NCBI RefSeq assembly: GCF_004363175.1
Contig: NZ_SNYR01000002.1
Coordinates: 682,001-746,000 of the forward strand
Reading direction: 5' to 3'
DNA from: Maritalea mobilis
GTDB taxonomy: Bacteria; Pseudomonadota; Alphaproteobacteria; Rhizobiales; Devosiaceae
Length of the DNA stretch: 64,000 nt
Made by a program: the position numbers and the translations under genes. Shown piece by piece: positions 1 to 8,613 of the stretch (its first letter is position 1; every line of letters starts with the position of its first letter). Below the pieces are notes generated by a model. It saw only the letters and a program-made list of their open reading frames with translations, was not told where the DNA came from and did no database searches.

Positions 1-901
1 TGTTAGACGTTTTGAGCCCCTTGTTGACCTTGATGCCGCGACCATCAAAATTCACTTTAGCTTTTTCGAGATCGAGGGCCTCGATGTTTGGCTTGCGCCC
101 TGCGGCCAGCAAAAGATGCGAACCCGTGATTTCTTCTGTTTCGCCATTTTCTTTTTCAATGGTGACGACAATGTTTTTCGCCTTCGGCGCAACCTCGGTC
201 ACCTTCACCCCTTGGCGAATATCCACGCCTTCGCGCCGGATTTGCTTTAAGGCGATATTGGTCAGTTCTGGATCGTCCTTTGCAAGCGGCGCTTGCATTT
301 CCAACACAGTCACATCAGAGCCTAAACGGCGATGGGCTTGCGCCATCTCCATGCCGATCGGGCCACCGCCCACAATGATCAAATGTTGTGGCTTGCGGGT
401 AAGATCAAAAATTGTCTCGTTGGTGTAATAGTCCACATCGCTCAAGCCGGGAATTGGCGGCGACATGGGGCGTGACCCCGTGGCGATCACAAATCGGCGG
501 GCCTTGATGGCTTGGTCACCGACCATAACTGTTTTGGGATCAGTGAATTTAGCTTCGCCCTGCAACACTGTTGCGCCAAGGCCTTCAAACCGCTCAACCG
601 AATCATGTGGTGCAATGTCAGCGATGACGCCGTGCACATGTTCATTCACACGACCAAAATTGATTTTGGGATCTTCCGCCGCGATGCCGAGTTTGGTGGC
701 GGTGCGCATATATTGCGCGCGCTTTGCAGACGCAATGAGCGATTTTGACGGCACACAGCCATAATTGAGGCAATCGCCGCCCATTTTATCACGCTCGACC
801 AGCACCACGCTTGCTCCGAGTGACAGGGCCGCTGCGGCCACGGTGAGCCCGCCAGAGCCGCCGCCAATAACGCATAAATCAGGTTGAAGAATTTTAGCCA
901 T
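1..901 (-). CDS. FAD-dependent pyridine nucleotide-disulfide oxidoreductase (3' end cut by window edge)
   Basis: The frame opens at an ATG whose complement lies at 899-901 and runs off the left edge, so about 300 N-terminal residues are visible and the C-terminal dimerisation domain is not. The N-terminus has an FAD Rossmann motif GGGSGG (residues 13-18) and the redox-active pair in CLNYGCVPSK (Cys44/Cys49). A second dinucleotide motif, VGGGPIGMEMA, lies near residue 180. This is the class I disulfide reductase architecture shared by dihydrolipoamide dehydrogenase, mercuric reductase and soluble transhydrogenase. The sequence resembles the generic mercuric-reductase-like branch more than a pyruvate dehydrogenase E3; there is no N-terminal heavy-metal domain. 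The gene lies just downstream of a TVP38-like membrane protein on the same strand, a common pairing in bacteria. The substrate cannot be told from the sequence. Confidence 0.88.
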   Translation of the reverse strand, partial: MAKILQPDLCVIGGGSGGLTVAAAALSLGASVVLVERDKMGGDCLNYGCVPSKSLIASAKRAQYMRTATKLGIAAEDPKINFGRVNEHVHGVIADIAPHDSVERFEGLGATVLQGEAKFTDPKTVMVGDQAIKARRFVIATGSRPMSPPIPGLSDVDYYTNETIFDLTRKPQHLIIVGGGPIGMEMAQAHRRLGSDVTVLEMQAPLAKDDPELTNIALKQIRREGVDIRQGVKVTEVAPKAKNIVVTIEKENGETEEITGSHLLLAAGRKPNIEALDLEKAKVNFDGRGIKVNKGLKTSN

Positions 902-944
902 AAATAAATTGTCCTCGCACGGGGTGCGTTTCGGTCATCATTGA

Positions 945-1715
945 TTATGCGGGCGTTTTACGCAAGCGTTTGATTACAATGGGAATTAGCGATGCCAATC
1001 CCAGCGCACCCAGTGCAATCAGCAAGTCGGTTGTGATGATGTTGCCCACCTCAAGAGAAATGCCACACGGCGCGTTGCCCGCAGCCACGCATGCTTCATA
1101 AGCATCGGCCTGCGCCCGCACGATGGAATCAAGCCCCTCGCCCGCATAAGCATAGGCAAAGGTGCCGGGCGCGATGCCCACAAGGGTTGTCCAAAAATAA
1201 GTTGCGAAGGGCACGCCGAGCAAGCCGGGCACAATGTTCACCAAAGTAAAGGGAAACACCGGGGTAAGCCGCAAAAACAGCATGTAGCTCACACTGTCTT
1301 TTTGAAACCCATCGCGCATGCGCTGCACATAGCCTTTGGCATTTTTGCGCATATGTTCGCCCAAAGATGTTTTGGCGATAAAAAAGAGAATCGATGCGCC
1401 GATGGTGGCGGCAAAAATGGTGGCGAGGCCGCCCAACCACCAGCCAAATAGCAAACCGCCCGCCACTGTAAGCACCCATGCCGCCGGGAAAGAAACGGCA
1501 ACCGCCGCTGCGTAAAACACCATATAGAGCAAAATGGCGACCACGAGATTGTCGACAACAAACTGCGACATCGCTGTGTAATTTTGCACCAATGCCTCAA
1601 TAGAAAGCCATTTATAGGCGCCAGAGAGATAAAGCCCGGCAATCACCAGCACCAAAAGCGCCAGGGGCAGCCAGCGTTTGATCAAAGAGGATTGATTTGA
1701 GGTCAATAAAGCCAT
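945..1715 (-). CDS. TVP38/TMEM64 (DedA/VTT-like) membrane protein
   Basis: A protein of about 256 residues with several hydrophobic helices. Its central VTT/SNARE-associated region includes FPFTLVNIVPGLLGVPF and an APGTFAYAYAG segment, the hallmarks of the TVP38/TMEM64 family, whose bacterial members are linked to lipid scrambling or undecaprenyl carrier recycling. I place the start at the ATG read from 1715, which gives MALLTSNQSS followed by a first membrane helix. An upstream in-frame start at 1769 would add 18 residues (MGRNRALVCLQCKYERTP) that do not look like part of the family. The gene reads toward the disulfide oxidoreductase 43 bases away, so the two are probably co-transcribed. A role with the oxidoreductase is inference only. 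Confidence 0.85.
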   Translation of the reverse strand: MALLTSNQSSLIKRWLPLALLVLVIAGLYLSGAYKWLSIEALVQNYTAMSQFVVDNLVVAILLYMVFYAAAVAVSFPAAWVLTVAGGLLFGWWLGGLATIFAATIGASILFFIAKTSLGEHMRKNAKGYVQRMRDGFQKDSVSYMLFLRLTPVFPFTLVNIVPGLLGVPFATYFWTTLVGIAPGTFAYAYAGEGLDSIVRAQADAYEACVAAGNAPCGISLEVGNIITTDLLIALGALGLASLIPIVIKRLRKTPA

Positions 1716-1864
1716 GGGTGTTCTTTCATATTTGCATTGAAGGCAAACTAGCGCCCTATTGCGCCCCACCCAAGTAAATTATAATGACAGGATGATCACT
1801 CAGATTTGAGGAGCGCGTGTGAAACATTGGGCGCAAAAAGTACGTTCACGCGCGAGGGTTTTGA

Positions 1865-1893
1865 TTGACTCCATGGGCGTGATTGCCTATAAG
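1865..1893 (+). promoter_or_regulatory. Predicted sigma-70 promoter of rpmH-rnpA-yidC
   Basis: TTGACT (1865-1870) and TATAAG (1888-1893) are separated by exactly 17 bases on the strand of rpmH. This is the best promoter-like match in the gap. Transcription would begin near 1900 and leave an untranslated leader of about 130 bases. Assigned by eye. Confidence 0.6.
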
Positions 1894-1938
1894 CCAGCCC
1901 AACTCGACCATTTTTAATGGTGCGGCTGGTTTTGTTTT
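1894..1938 (+). terminator. Hairpin with T-rich tail in the rpmH leader (attenuator-like or terminator-like)
   Basis: CCAGCC (1894-1899) pairs with GGCTGG (1924-1929), and inside them ACCATT (1907-1912) pairs with AATGGT (1916-1921). TTTTGTTTT follows directly. This resembles an intrinsic terminator, yet it starts just downstream of the predicted -10 box, so a transcript from that promoter would contain only the inner stem. It may end leftward-initiated read-through or modulate rpmH expression. Confidence 0.35.
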
Positions 1939-2031
1939 GCCAAAAGCGAAAGCCAATTGCATTCACTGGTCAATCAAGAATTAAACAGTAAAAGAGGAAC
2001 CGTGTCCTTTAAGATGCGGTCTTGAAGAGCA

Positions 2032-2166
2032 ATGAAGCGTACATTTCAGCCAAGCAATCTTGTTCGCACACGTCGTCACGGTTTCCGCGCACGCATGGCC
2101 ACCAAAAACGGCCGCAAAATCTTGAATGCACGTCGCGCACGTGGCCGCAAGCGTTTGTCAGCCTAA
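2032..2166 (+). CDS. rpmH: 50S ribosomal protein L34
   Basis: A 44-residue, strongly basic protein that begins [19 protein letters not shown] and ends GRKRLSA. It matches the universal length and sequence of L34, a late-assembling component of the large ribosomal subunit. The standard neighbour rnpA begins 37 bases downstream, as in most bacteria. The gene is short but unambiguous. It is preceded by a strong promoter-like sequence and a leader of roughly 130 bases. Confidence 0.97.
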   Translation: MKRTFQPSNLVRTRRHGFRARMATKNGRKILNARRARGRKRLSA

Positions 2167-2203
2167 GTGACTGTTTGGGCACGATAAGGGTCCGAAAAGC
2201 GAG

Positions 2204-2584
2204 ATGACGACAATGCGCCAGTTGAAAAAAAGGGCGCAATTTTTGAAAGCCGCGCGGGGACGCAAAATTGTCCGGCGCGGCTTTGTGCTGCAAGCAGTTG
2301 CGCACAATGAGGATTGTGACATGGGTCCGGGCATAGGCTATACGGTGACCAAGAAGGTGGGCAACGCCCCGCAACGCAATCGAGTTAAGCGTCGTTTACG
2401 CGCACTTTCCCAAGAATTCGCCGAAAAATTCGACCCAAAATTCAACTATGTGTTGATTGGTCGGCAAGAAGCGTTACATGAACCCTTTAATGAACTTAAA
2501 AAGAGCCTCGCGCGGGCCCTTGGTAAGATACATGTCGAAAGAAGCGCTGCTTCGCACGCAATAGATCGGAAGTCAAAATCATGA
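2204..2584 (+). CDS. rnpA: Ribonuclease P protein component
   Basis: A 126-residue basic protein that assists the catalytic RNase P RNA in removing the 5' leader of tRNA precursors. The family signature RNRVKRRLR lies around residues 58-66, preceded by the beta-strand segment GIGYTVTKKVGNAPQ. The length is normal. A second possible start, ATG four codons in (MRQLKKRAQFL), may be the true one. The stop overlaps the yidC start by four bases (ATGA), which implies translational coupling. It belongs to the conserved rpmH-rnpA-yidC block. Confidence 0.95.
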   Translation: MTTMRQLKKRAQFLKAARGRKIVRRGFVLQAVAHNEDCDMGPGIGYTVTKKVGNAPQRNRVKRRLRALSQEFAEKFDPKFNYVLIGRQEALHEPFNELKKSLARALGKIHVERSAASHAIDRKSKS

Positions 2585-4410
2585 ATGAAGGCCGCAATTA
2601 CGTCCTGGCAATCGGGTTGTCGATTTTGGTGCTGGTGGGTTGGCAATTTTTTGTTGCCGGGCCGCAATTAGAACGAGCACAACGGCAAGCTGAAATTGCT
2701 GCACAACAAGAGCAAAGCCAGTCAGATGTTTCTGACCTGCCAACGCCATCTGCTGATGGATCGACCGCAGATGTTGCAACGCAAACAACTGGCATTGTGG
2801 GCAGCCGTGAAGATGTGATTGCACAAGGCGATCGCGTGACGATTGAAACTGTGGCTTTGACAGGCTCGATCAATTTGACAGGTGGCCGGATCGACGATTT
2901 GCGGTTGAAGCGCTATCACGAAACTGTTGATGACAGCAGCCCGATCATCACCCTGCTTTCACCGGAAGGCACACCAGAGCCTTATTTTGTGGAGCAAGGT
3001 TGGGTCAGCTCAACAGGCTCAACAACCAATCTGCCAAAGGCAGACACAAAATGGCAGGTGGAAGGCAATGATACACTTGCTGTAAACACACCTGTGACCC
3101 TGACTTTCGACAATGGCGCGGGACAAGTTTTCACCCGCACATTCAATGTGGACGAGAATTATTTGTTCACGGTGACACAATCCGTACAGAACAATGGCAC
3201 AGGCGACATTGCTCTGTTCCCTTATTCTCGCGTTACCCGCCAGGAAACGCCACAAACTTCAGGCTTCTTCATTTTGCATGAAGGCCCGCTTGGCGTGCTT
3301 TCAGACAATAATTTGGTTGAATTGTCTTATAAGGATTTGGCTGAAGAAGGCCGCAAAGACTATTCAGCAAATGGCGGTTGGCTCGGCTTTACCGACAAAT
3401 ATTGGGCCGCAGCAGTTGTGCCAAAGCCAGAAACTGCGATCAATGCGCGTTTCTCTTACCGCACCGCAAATGGTCGCCCAACTTATCAATCCAGCTATGT
3501 GGCGCAAGATCCAGTTGTGATCGGCCCAGAGCAAACAGGTAGCTTTGAAAGCTATGTTTTTGCTGGCGCGAAGGTTGAGAAATATATCGACAATTACGAG
3601 CAAAATCTCGGGATTGACCGTTTTGAATTGTTGATCGACTGGGGGTGGTTCCACTTTATCACCAAGCCGATCTTCTATCTGATCCGCATGCTTTATGGCA
3701 TTTTGGGCAATTTTGGTTTGGCGATTTTGGCCGTAACCGTGTTGATCAAGGCGGCGTTCTTCTGGTTTGCCAACAAGTCTTACGCTTCTATGGCGGCGAT
3801 GAAAAAAGTGCAGCCTGAAATGAAAGAAATTCAGGAACGCTTTAAAGACGACCGCATGCAGCAGCAGCAAGCCATGATGGAGCTTTATAAGCGCGAAAAG
3901 ATCAACCCGATGAGCGGTTGCTGGCCGGTTTTGATCCAGATCCCTGTGTTCTTCTCGCTTTATAAAGTGTTGTTCGTGACCATCGAAATGCGTCACGCAC
4001 CATTCTTTGGCTGGATTCAGGATTTGGCGTCACCCGACCCGACCAATGTGTTCAACCTGTTCGGCCTATTGCCGTTTGACCCGACTGGCTTGCCTTTGTT
4101 GGGCGGCTTCTTGGCGCTCGGCGCGTGGCCTTTGATCATGGGTATCACCATGTTCGTGCAAATGCGTTTGAACCCTCCGCCAACAGATGCAACACAAGCG
4201 GCTATCTTTGCGTGGATGCCCGTTATCTTCACCTTTATGTTGGCCGGCTTCCCTGCTGGTTTGGTGATCTACTGGGCATGGAACAACTTCCTCTCCATTC
4301 TGCAGCAATATGTGATTATGCGGCGCCACGGGGTGGATGTGGATTTGCTGGGCAACATCAAATCTACCTTCAAACGGAAAAAGCCCGTTGAGGAAAAAGA
4401 AGCAAAATAA
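2581..4410 (+). CDS. yidC: Membrane protein insertase YidC/Oxa1
   Basis: A 609-residue inner-membrane insertase that integrates and folds membrane proteins with or without SecYEG. It has an N-terminal membrane helix (about residues 6-24), a linker rich in Gln, Ser and Thr, and a large periplasmic beta-domain (about 60-340). The conserved C-terminal Oxa1 core follows, with the MSGCWPVLIQIPVFFSLYKV segment and the helices AWMPVIFTFMLAGFPAGLVIYW. The basic tail KRKKPVEEKEAK fits ribosome or SRP-receptor contact. This is the long Gram-negative form. Its start overlaps rnpA by four bases, and a hairpin terminator follows the stop. Confidence 0.97.
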   Translation: MNEGRNYVLAIGLSILVLVGWQFFVAGPQLERAQRQAEIAAQQEQSQSDVSDLPTPSADGSTADVATQTTGIVGSREDVIAQGDRVTIETVALTGSINLTGGRIDDLRLKRYHETVDDSSPIITLLSPEGTPEPYFVEQGWVSSTGSTTNLPKADTKWQVEGNDTLAVNTPVTLTFDNGAGQVFTRTFNVDENYLFTVTQSVQNNGTGDIALFPYSRVTRQETPQTSGFFILHEGPLGVLSDNNLVELSYKDLAEEGRKDYSANGGWLGFTDKYWAAAVVPKPETAINARFSYRTANGRPTYQSSYVAQDPVVIGPEQTGSFESYVFAGAKVEKYIDNYEQNLGIDRFELLIDWGWFHFITKPIFYLIRMLYGILGNFGLAILAVTVLIKAAFFWFANKSYASMAAMKKVQPEMKEIQERFKDDRMQQQQAMMELYKREKINPMSGCWPVLIQIPVFFSLYKVLFVTIEMRHAPFFGWIQDLASPDPTNVFNLFGLLPFDPTGLPLLGGFLALGAWPLIMGITMFVQMRLNPPPTDATQAAIFAWMPVIFTFMLAGFPAGLVIYWAWNNFLSILQQYVIMRRHGVDVDLLGNIKSTFKRKKPVEEKEAK

Positions 4411-4425
4411 TTGACGATCAAAAAT

Positions 4426-4457
4426 GAGGCGGCTAATTTGGCCGCCTCAATTGTTTT
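4426..4457 (+). terminator. Rho-independent terminator after yidC
   Basis: GAGGCGGC (4426-4433) and GCCGCCTC (4441-4448) form a perfect 8-bp stem around a 7-base loop. AATTGTTTT follows. It separates the rpmH-yidC unit from the acetyltransferase-engB unit. Confidence 0.8.
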
Positions 4458-4549
4458 AAGGGGTAGGCCCAGCCAATGATTCAATAACCGTACACACCGC
4501 ACTTCCTGCGGACGCGCTATTTGCTCACTCTTTTTGCAAAGGACAGCCT

Positions 4550-5200
4550 ATGTACGGCACGAATCCGAACACCCCTTTTCCGATCAAAGATGTTGATCGG
4601 GTTATCTTTTTGAAAAACCACATTACCAACCCAAACATCCAAATTGGCGACTTCACCTATTATGATGATGGCGAACGACCGCAAGATTTTGAACAGCGCA
4701 ATGTTCAATATCACTATGAGTTTGTTGGCGATAAGCTGATTATCGGTAAGTTTTGTGCCTTGGCGCAGGGTTGCCAGTTCATCATGAATGGCGCCAACCA
4801 TTTGATGGATGGCTTCTCCACCTTCCCGTTCCAGATCTTTTCAAAAGATTGGGCGGAGGGATTTGATGTCAACAAATGGGTGGAGAATTCTAAAGGCGAT
4901 ACCCATGTGGGACATGATGTGTGGATTGGGCGCGATGCCACCCTTATGCCCGGCGTGACCATTGGCAATGGCGTAATTATTGGCAGCAATGCGGTTGTGG
5001 CCAAGGATGTGCCTGCCTATGCGATTGTGGTGGGCAACCCCGCCAGAATTGTAAAAATGCGGTTTAGCGACGACATAATTGAGCGCTTAGAGCAGATTGC
5101 ATGGTGGCATTGGTCGGCGGAAAAGATTACAAAGCACAAAAATGCGATTATGGGCGCGGACATTGCCCAGCTAGAAAAGGCAAGTTTAGACGATGACTGA
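4550..5200 (+). CDS. CatB/Vat-like xenobiotic O-acetyltransferase (left-handed beta-helix)
   Basis: A 216-residue hexapeptide-repeat acyltransferase. The N-terminus and the NGANHLMDGFSTFPF stretch, with the likely catalytic His84, match the CatB/Vat branch that acetylates chloramphenicol or streptogramin A. The left-handed helix follows at about residues 112-155 (HVGHDVWIGRDATLMPGV, then IGNGVIIGSNAVVAKDVP) and ends in the characteristic VVGNPARIV. It likely uses acetyl-CoA in the cytoplasm. Many family members are not resistance enzymes, so the substrate is open. It lies between yidC and engB, where many relatives have nothing, and its end overlaps engB by 8 bases, so the two are translationally coupled. 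Confidence 0.85.
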   Translation: MYGTNPNTPFPIKDVDRVIFLKNHITNPNIQIGDFTYYDDGERPQDFEQRNVQYHYEFVGDKLIIGKFCALAQGCQFIMNGANHLMDGFSTFPFQIFSKDWAEGFDVNKWVENSKGDTHVGHDVWIGRDATLMPGVTIGNGVIIGSNAVVAKDVPAYAIVVGNPARIVKMRFSDDIIERLEQIAWWHWSAEKITKHKNAIMGADIAQLEKASLDDD

Positions 5201-5831
5201 GTTTTCACCGGCAGAATTAGAAGCAGGTCGGCTGCTGTTTGCGCGCCCTTGGGATTTTATCAAGGGATGTGTGCGCATTTCTGACCTGCCCCCGGCTGAC
5301 CGCACGGAAATCGCCTTTGCGGGCCGTTCCAATGTGGGCAAGTCATCTTTGATCAATGCACTTACCGGGCGGGTGAACCTCGCCCGCACGTCCAACACAC
5401 CGGGGCGCACGCAGGAGCTGAACATTTTTGAAGCCAATGACGCGCCGCTGCGCATTGTGGACATGCCCGGCTATGGTTTTGCAAAGGCCCCCAAAAAGAC
5501 CGTTGAGACCTGGACCAAGCTGATCCATTCTTATTTGAAGGGCCGCCCCAATCTACGGCGTGTTTTTGTGTTGATCGATGGGCGCCACGGGCCAAAACCT
5601 GCCGATGAAACCGTGATGAACGAATTGGATGGCGCAGCTGTTTCTTATCAGATTGTGATCACCAAATCTGACAAGCCGAAGGCCAGCGAGCTGGAGAAGG
5701 TGATTGAGCGTACGCAAAAAATTGTGTCGAAGCATGGTGCGGCTCACCCTGAATTGATCATCACTTCTTCAGAGAAGAAAGATGGGATTGACCATTTGCG
5801 CGCGGTTATTGCGCAATTGTTGGTGACTTAG
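5193..5831 (+). CDS. engB: Ribosome biogenesis GTPase YihA/EngB
   Basis: A 212-residue TrmE-Era-EngA-EngB family GTPase, essential in many bacteria for assembly of the 50S subunit. The G1 loop GRSNVGKSS (residues 44-52), G3 DMPGYG (90-95) and G4 TKSD (157-160) are intact. An extra 23 residues before the G domain are typical of EngB. The start lies inside the 3' end of the acetyltransferase gene, in another frame, so expression depends on that gene or its promoter. A CHASE-GGDEF-EAL gene converges from the other side 9 bases later. Confidence 0.95.
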   Translation: MTEFSPAELEAGRLLFARPWDFIKGCVRISDLPPADRTEIAFAGRSNVGKSSLINALTGRVNLARTSNTPGRTQELNIFEANDAPLRIVDMPGYGFAKAPKKTVETWTKLIHSYLKGRPNLRRVFVLIDGRHGPKPADETVMNELDGAAVSYQIVITKSDKPKASELEKVIERTQKIVSKHGAAHPELIITSSEKKDGIDHLRAVIAQLLVT

Positions 5832-5840
5832 AACTGGGGT

Positions 5841-8531
5841 TTAGAGCGAAGCGATCTTTCGCTGCTCGGCCATGGCTTCATGATCTTTAACGAAGCGCAT
5901 AATCGCGTCTGCGGGCATCGGACGGCCGAACAAATAGCCTTGGAAGGCATCGCAGCCCAATAGGCGAAGAATGCGCACCTGGTCTTCTTTTTCGACGCCT
6001 TCGGCCAGCACCTCAATGTTCAAGGATTTGCCCATATCGATGATGGATTTGATCAGGCGGCGCTGTTCGGCAGATTCTGTGAGCGGCGCCACAAATTGAC
6101 GGTCGATCTTTAAGCGCTTTGGATGCAGGCGCAGCAAGCCAACAATTGATGCATGCCCGGTGCCGAAGTCATCAATATCAATATCGATGCCCATATCTTG
6201 AATGCGGGCCAAATTCTCATCGACGATCTTTTTAGATTCATCCAAGAAGATGGTTTCAACGAGTTCAAAAGTGATCTGGCCTGGCTGGAATTTGAACTGC
6301 GACAGGGTGTCGATCAGCCCCTCATCTTCCAAACGGCTGGAGGACACATTCACAGACGCATTTGGCACCTCGACCCCGCTGGCGCGCCAATGGGCCATGT
6401 CGTCTAGCACCCGTTGCAGCACCAGATGATCGAGCTTGTCCATCACGTTCAAATCACGCGCGGCATCCATAAACTCATAAGGCGAAAGAACGCCTTTAGT
6501 TGGGTGGTTCCACCGCGCCAAGGCTTCAACGCCAATGATTTTGAGCGAGTGCGCATCAAATTGCGGCTGATAATACGGGATGAATTGTTGTTGTTCGATG
6601 CCGCGCAAAATTTCATCTGCCAACTCTCGTGACTGGATGATGCTGGTCTGCAATTCATCGGTGAAGAAGGAATAGCAATTACGCCCGTCTTGCTTCGCGC
6701 GATAGAGCGCAATATCTGAGCGCACCAAAAGCTTGGTATATTCAACTTCGTTATCTGGCGTGCATGCAATGCCAACGCTGGCCCCAAAGCGACAAACCTG
6801 CCCCTCAAAATTAAGCGGTTGGTTGGCCGCTTCAATGATGCGCTCGGCAAGCTTGGCCAATTCGTTCAAATTGCCATCGCATTCCATGACGATCACAAAT
6901 TCGTCTCCACCAACGCGGCCAATAAAGCCTTGCTTTGGCGCATTTGCCCGCAACGCACCCGCAAAGTGGCACAAGGTGGCGTCGCCCGCGCGGTGGCCCA
7001 AAGTGTCATTAATCTGCTTAAAGCGATCCAGATCGACAGACAGGATGGCAAGACCCGAGCCGGGGCGAGCTTTTTCCTGCATAACCCGCAAATGTTGATC
7101 CAACAGACGACGGTTCGGCAGACCAGTCAGCTCATCATGCATGGCCAAATGTTCGATCTGTTGGTGCGCTGCCTTTAGCTCTTCGTTTTGCCCCTCGGCC
7201 AGCTTTTTCGCATTGACCAAGGCATTTTTCATTTGCACTTCTTCTGTCACGTCCCAATTGACGCCGACCATTTTCGGATCACCACCTTCTGGGTGGTAAT
7301 AAGAGCAGCGTGAATGCAAATGGCGCACTTCACCATTTGGGGTGATGATGCGGAATTGAGAGTTGAGGTGTCCCTTTGTGGCGATGGCGACTTCAAATTC
7401 GCGCCGTGCACGCATGCGATCTTCCGGATGCAACGCATCTTCCCAATCTTTAGCGGTGCGAATATAGATGCAATCTTCATGGCCAAAGAGCTGGTTGGTG
7501 CGATCGTCCCACACATTTTCACCAGTGCGTAAATTCACTTCCCACACACCAATGGCTGATGCGGAAAGGGCCACGCGCAAACGCTCATGCAGCAATTCCA
7601 ATTGCTGCTCACGCGCTTCGAGCTCTTTATTTTGATGGCTGCGCAATCTGATCAAATGTGCTGTGAATACCAAAGGCAACAAAATGATCAGGAACGCGCT
7701 AAGCAAAACTGAACGTAGTTGCCAAATGGACGGTGCTGCATTTGCCCAGCCTTTTGGCGGCGTGACCAGCATGGTCCAACTGCCATGTGGCAAAGTTACA
7801 TTTACCCGCACAGGATTGCGGTCTTCAATGGCTGGATCGCCATAAAAAATGCGACCGGCATCGCCTAAGCCATCATGGCCTTTGAGGGCAATATCGAGTT
7901 CCAAACTCTCAGACAACAAGCCGCTATGTTCATACAGCTTATCGGCATCGATCACGGCGGAAACGATGCCCCAGAAGGTTTTTTCGCCAGTGAAGTGATT
8001 GATGAACACAGGGTAACGGCCGATAAATCCACGACCGCCCTGCACTAAATCTACAGGTCCGGCGAGGATCAATTCATTTGAATCTCGGGCGCGAAGCGCT
8101 GCGTCGCGCTGCTGTTCATTTTCGTAATAATTCAGCCCAATGACGCTTTCATTGCCGACATAGGGATAAATCATTTTGACTTTGAGATTGGGCGCCCCTG
8201 CCAACACACGCAATTGGCCTGAATCATCAAACAGTGCGCGTGATAAAAATGAGAAGCGCACCTGCCCCATATCGGGCTCTGACGCGATGACGCTGACCAA
8301 GCCTTTAACTAGCTGCAAATTGGCGTTGACCGTGTGTTCCAGCTCCGCCCGCATGACTGAGGCTTGCGCCAGCACTTCGTTGCGCTGTTCTTGCAGATAA
8401 AGGCGGTTGCGTTGATCTTCTGCATAGCCCCAGAAAAAAATGAAAAGGACAATAAAAATCAGGGCCGGCAAATTGGTCAAATGCCAGACATTATCTCGCC
8501 AGAAGTTTCTGTTGAGCCCCGTCTTTTTCAC
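5841..8531 (-). CDS. CHASE-PAS-GGDEF-EAL cyclic-di-GMP turnover protein
   Basis: An 896-residue membrane sensor for the second messenger c-di-GMP. The order is a membrane helix (about 20-37), a periplasmic CHASE-type sensor (about 65-250), a second helix (about 268-290), and a short coiled stretch. A PAS domain of the PAS_3 type (about 310-440), a GGDEF domain and an EAL domain to the C-terminus follow. The cyclase motif RVGGDEF is intact. In the phosphodiesterase half, EALARW, DDFGTGHAS, KIDRQFV and LAEGVE are all present, so both activities could work. No RxxD inhibitory site is seen just before GGDEF. It stands alone on its strand, convergent with engB. The ligand is unknown. Confidence 0.93.
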   Translation of the reverse strand: MKKTGLNRNFWRDNVWHLTNLPALIFIVLFIFFWGYAEDQRNRLYLQEQRNEVLAQASVMRAELEHTVNANLQLVKGLVSVIASEPDMGQVRFSFLSRALFDDSGQLRVLAGAPNLKVKMIYPYVGNESVIGLNYYENEQQRDAALRARDSNELILAGPVDLVQGGRGFIGRYPVFINHFTGEKTFWGIVSAVIDADKLYEHSGLLSESLELDIALKGHDGLGDAGRIFYGDPAIEDRNPVRVNVTLPHGSWTMLVTPPKGWANAAPSIWQLRSVLLSAFLIILLPLVFTAHLIRLRSHQNKELEAREQQLELLHERLRVALSASAIGVWEVNLRTGENVWDDRTNQLFGHEDCIYIRTAKDWEDALHPEDRMRARREFEVAIATKGHLNSQFRIITPNGEVRHLHSRCSYYHPEGGDPKMVGVNWDVTEEVQMKNALVNAKKLAEGQNEELKAAHQQIEHLAMHDELTGLPNRRLLDQHLRVMQEKARPGSGLAILSVDLDRFKQINDTLGHRAGDATLCHFAGALRANAPKQGFIGRVGGDEFVIVMECDGNLNELAKLAERIIEAANQPLNFEGQVCRFGASVGIACTPDNEVEYTKLLVRSDIALYRAKQDGRNCYSFFTDELQTSIIQSRELADEILRGIEQQQFIPYYQPQFDAHSLKIIGVEALARWNHPTKGVLSPYEFMDAARDLNVMDKLDHLVLQRVLDDMAHWRASGVEVPNASVNVSSSRLEDEGLIDTLSQFKFQPGQITFELVETIFLDESKKIVDENLARIQDMGIDIDIDDFGTGHASIVGLLRLHPKRLKIDRQFVAPLTESAEQRRLIKSIIDMGKSLNIEVLAEGVEKEDQVRILRLLGCDAFQGYLFGRPMPADAIMRFVKDHEAMAEQRKIASL

Positions 8532-8613
8532 TATGTGGCCAGCCCTACCTTTCGTGCACGCGGTAGATTAGGGCTGGGAAGCTTAAATTTTGATTATGTT
8601 TTTCCCAAATTGG

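Larger units (their letters stand above)
1716..2031. other. Intergenic region upstream of rpmH
   Basis: No protein gene is visible in these 316 bases between the divergent TVP38-like gene and rpmH. The region holds a strong sigma-70-like promoter and a double-stem hairpin with a T-rich tail, both listed separately, and then roughly 100 bases of untranslated leader before L34. Confidence 0.6.

Noticed and set aside
1894-2031. A possible origin near rpmH-rnpA
   Set aside because: The rpmH-rnpA block neighbours oriC in many bacteria, but no DnaA boxes are seen here and alphaproteobacterial origins usually lie elsewhere (near hemE).
3364-3996. A 210-codon open frame on the minus strand
   Set aside because: It is antisense to yidC, with a His- and Phe-rich low-quality sequence and no homology pattern.
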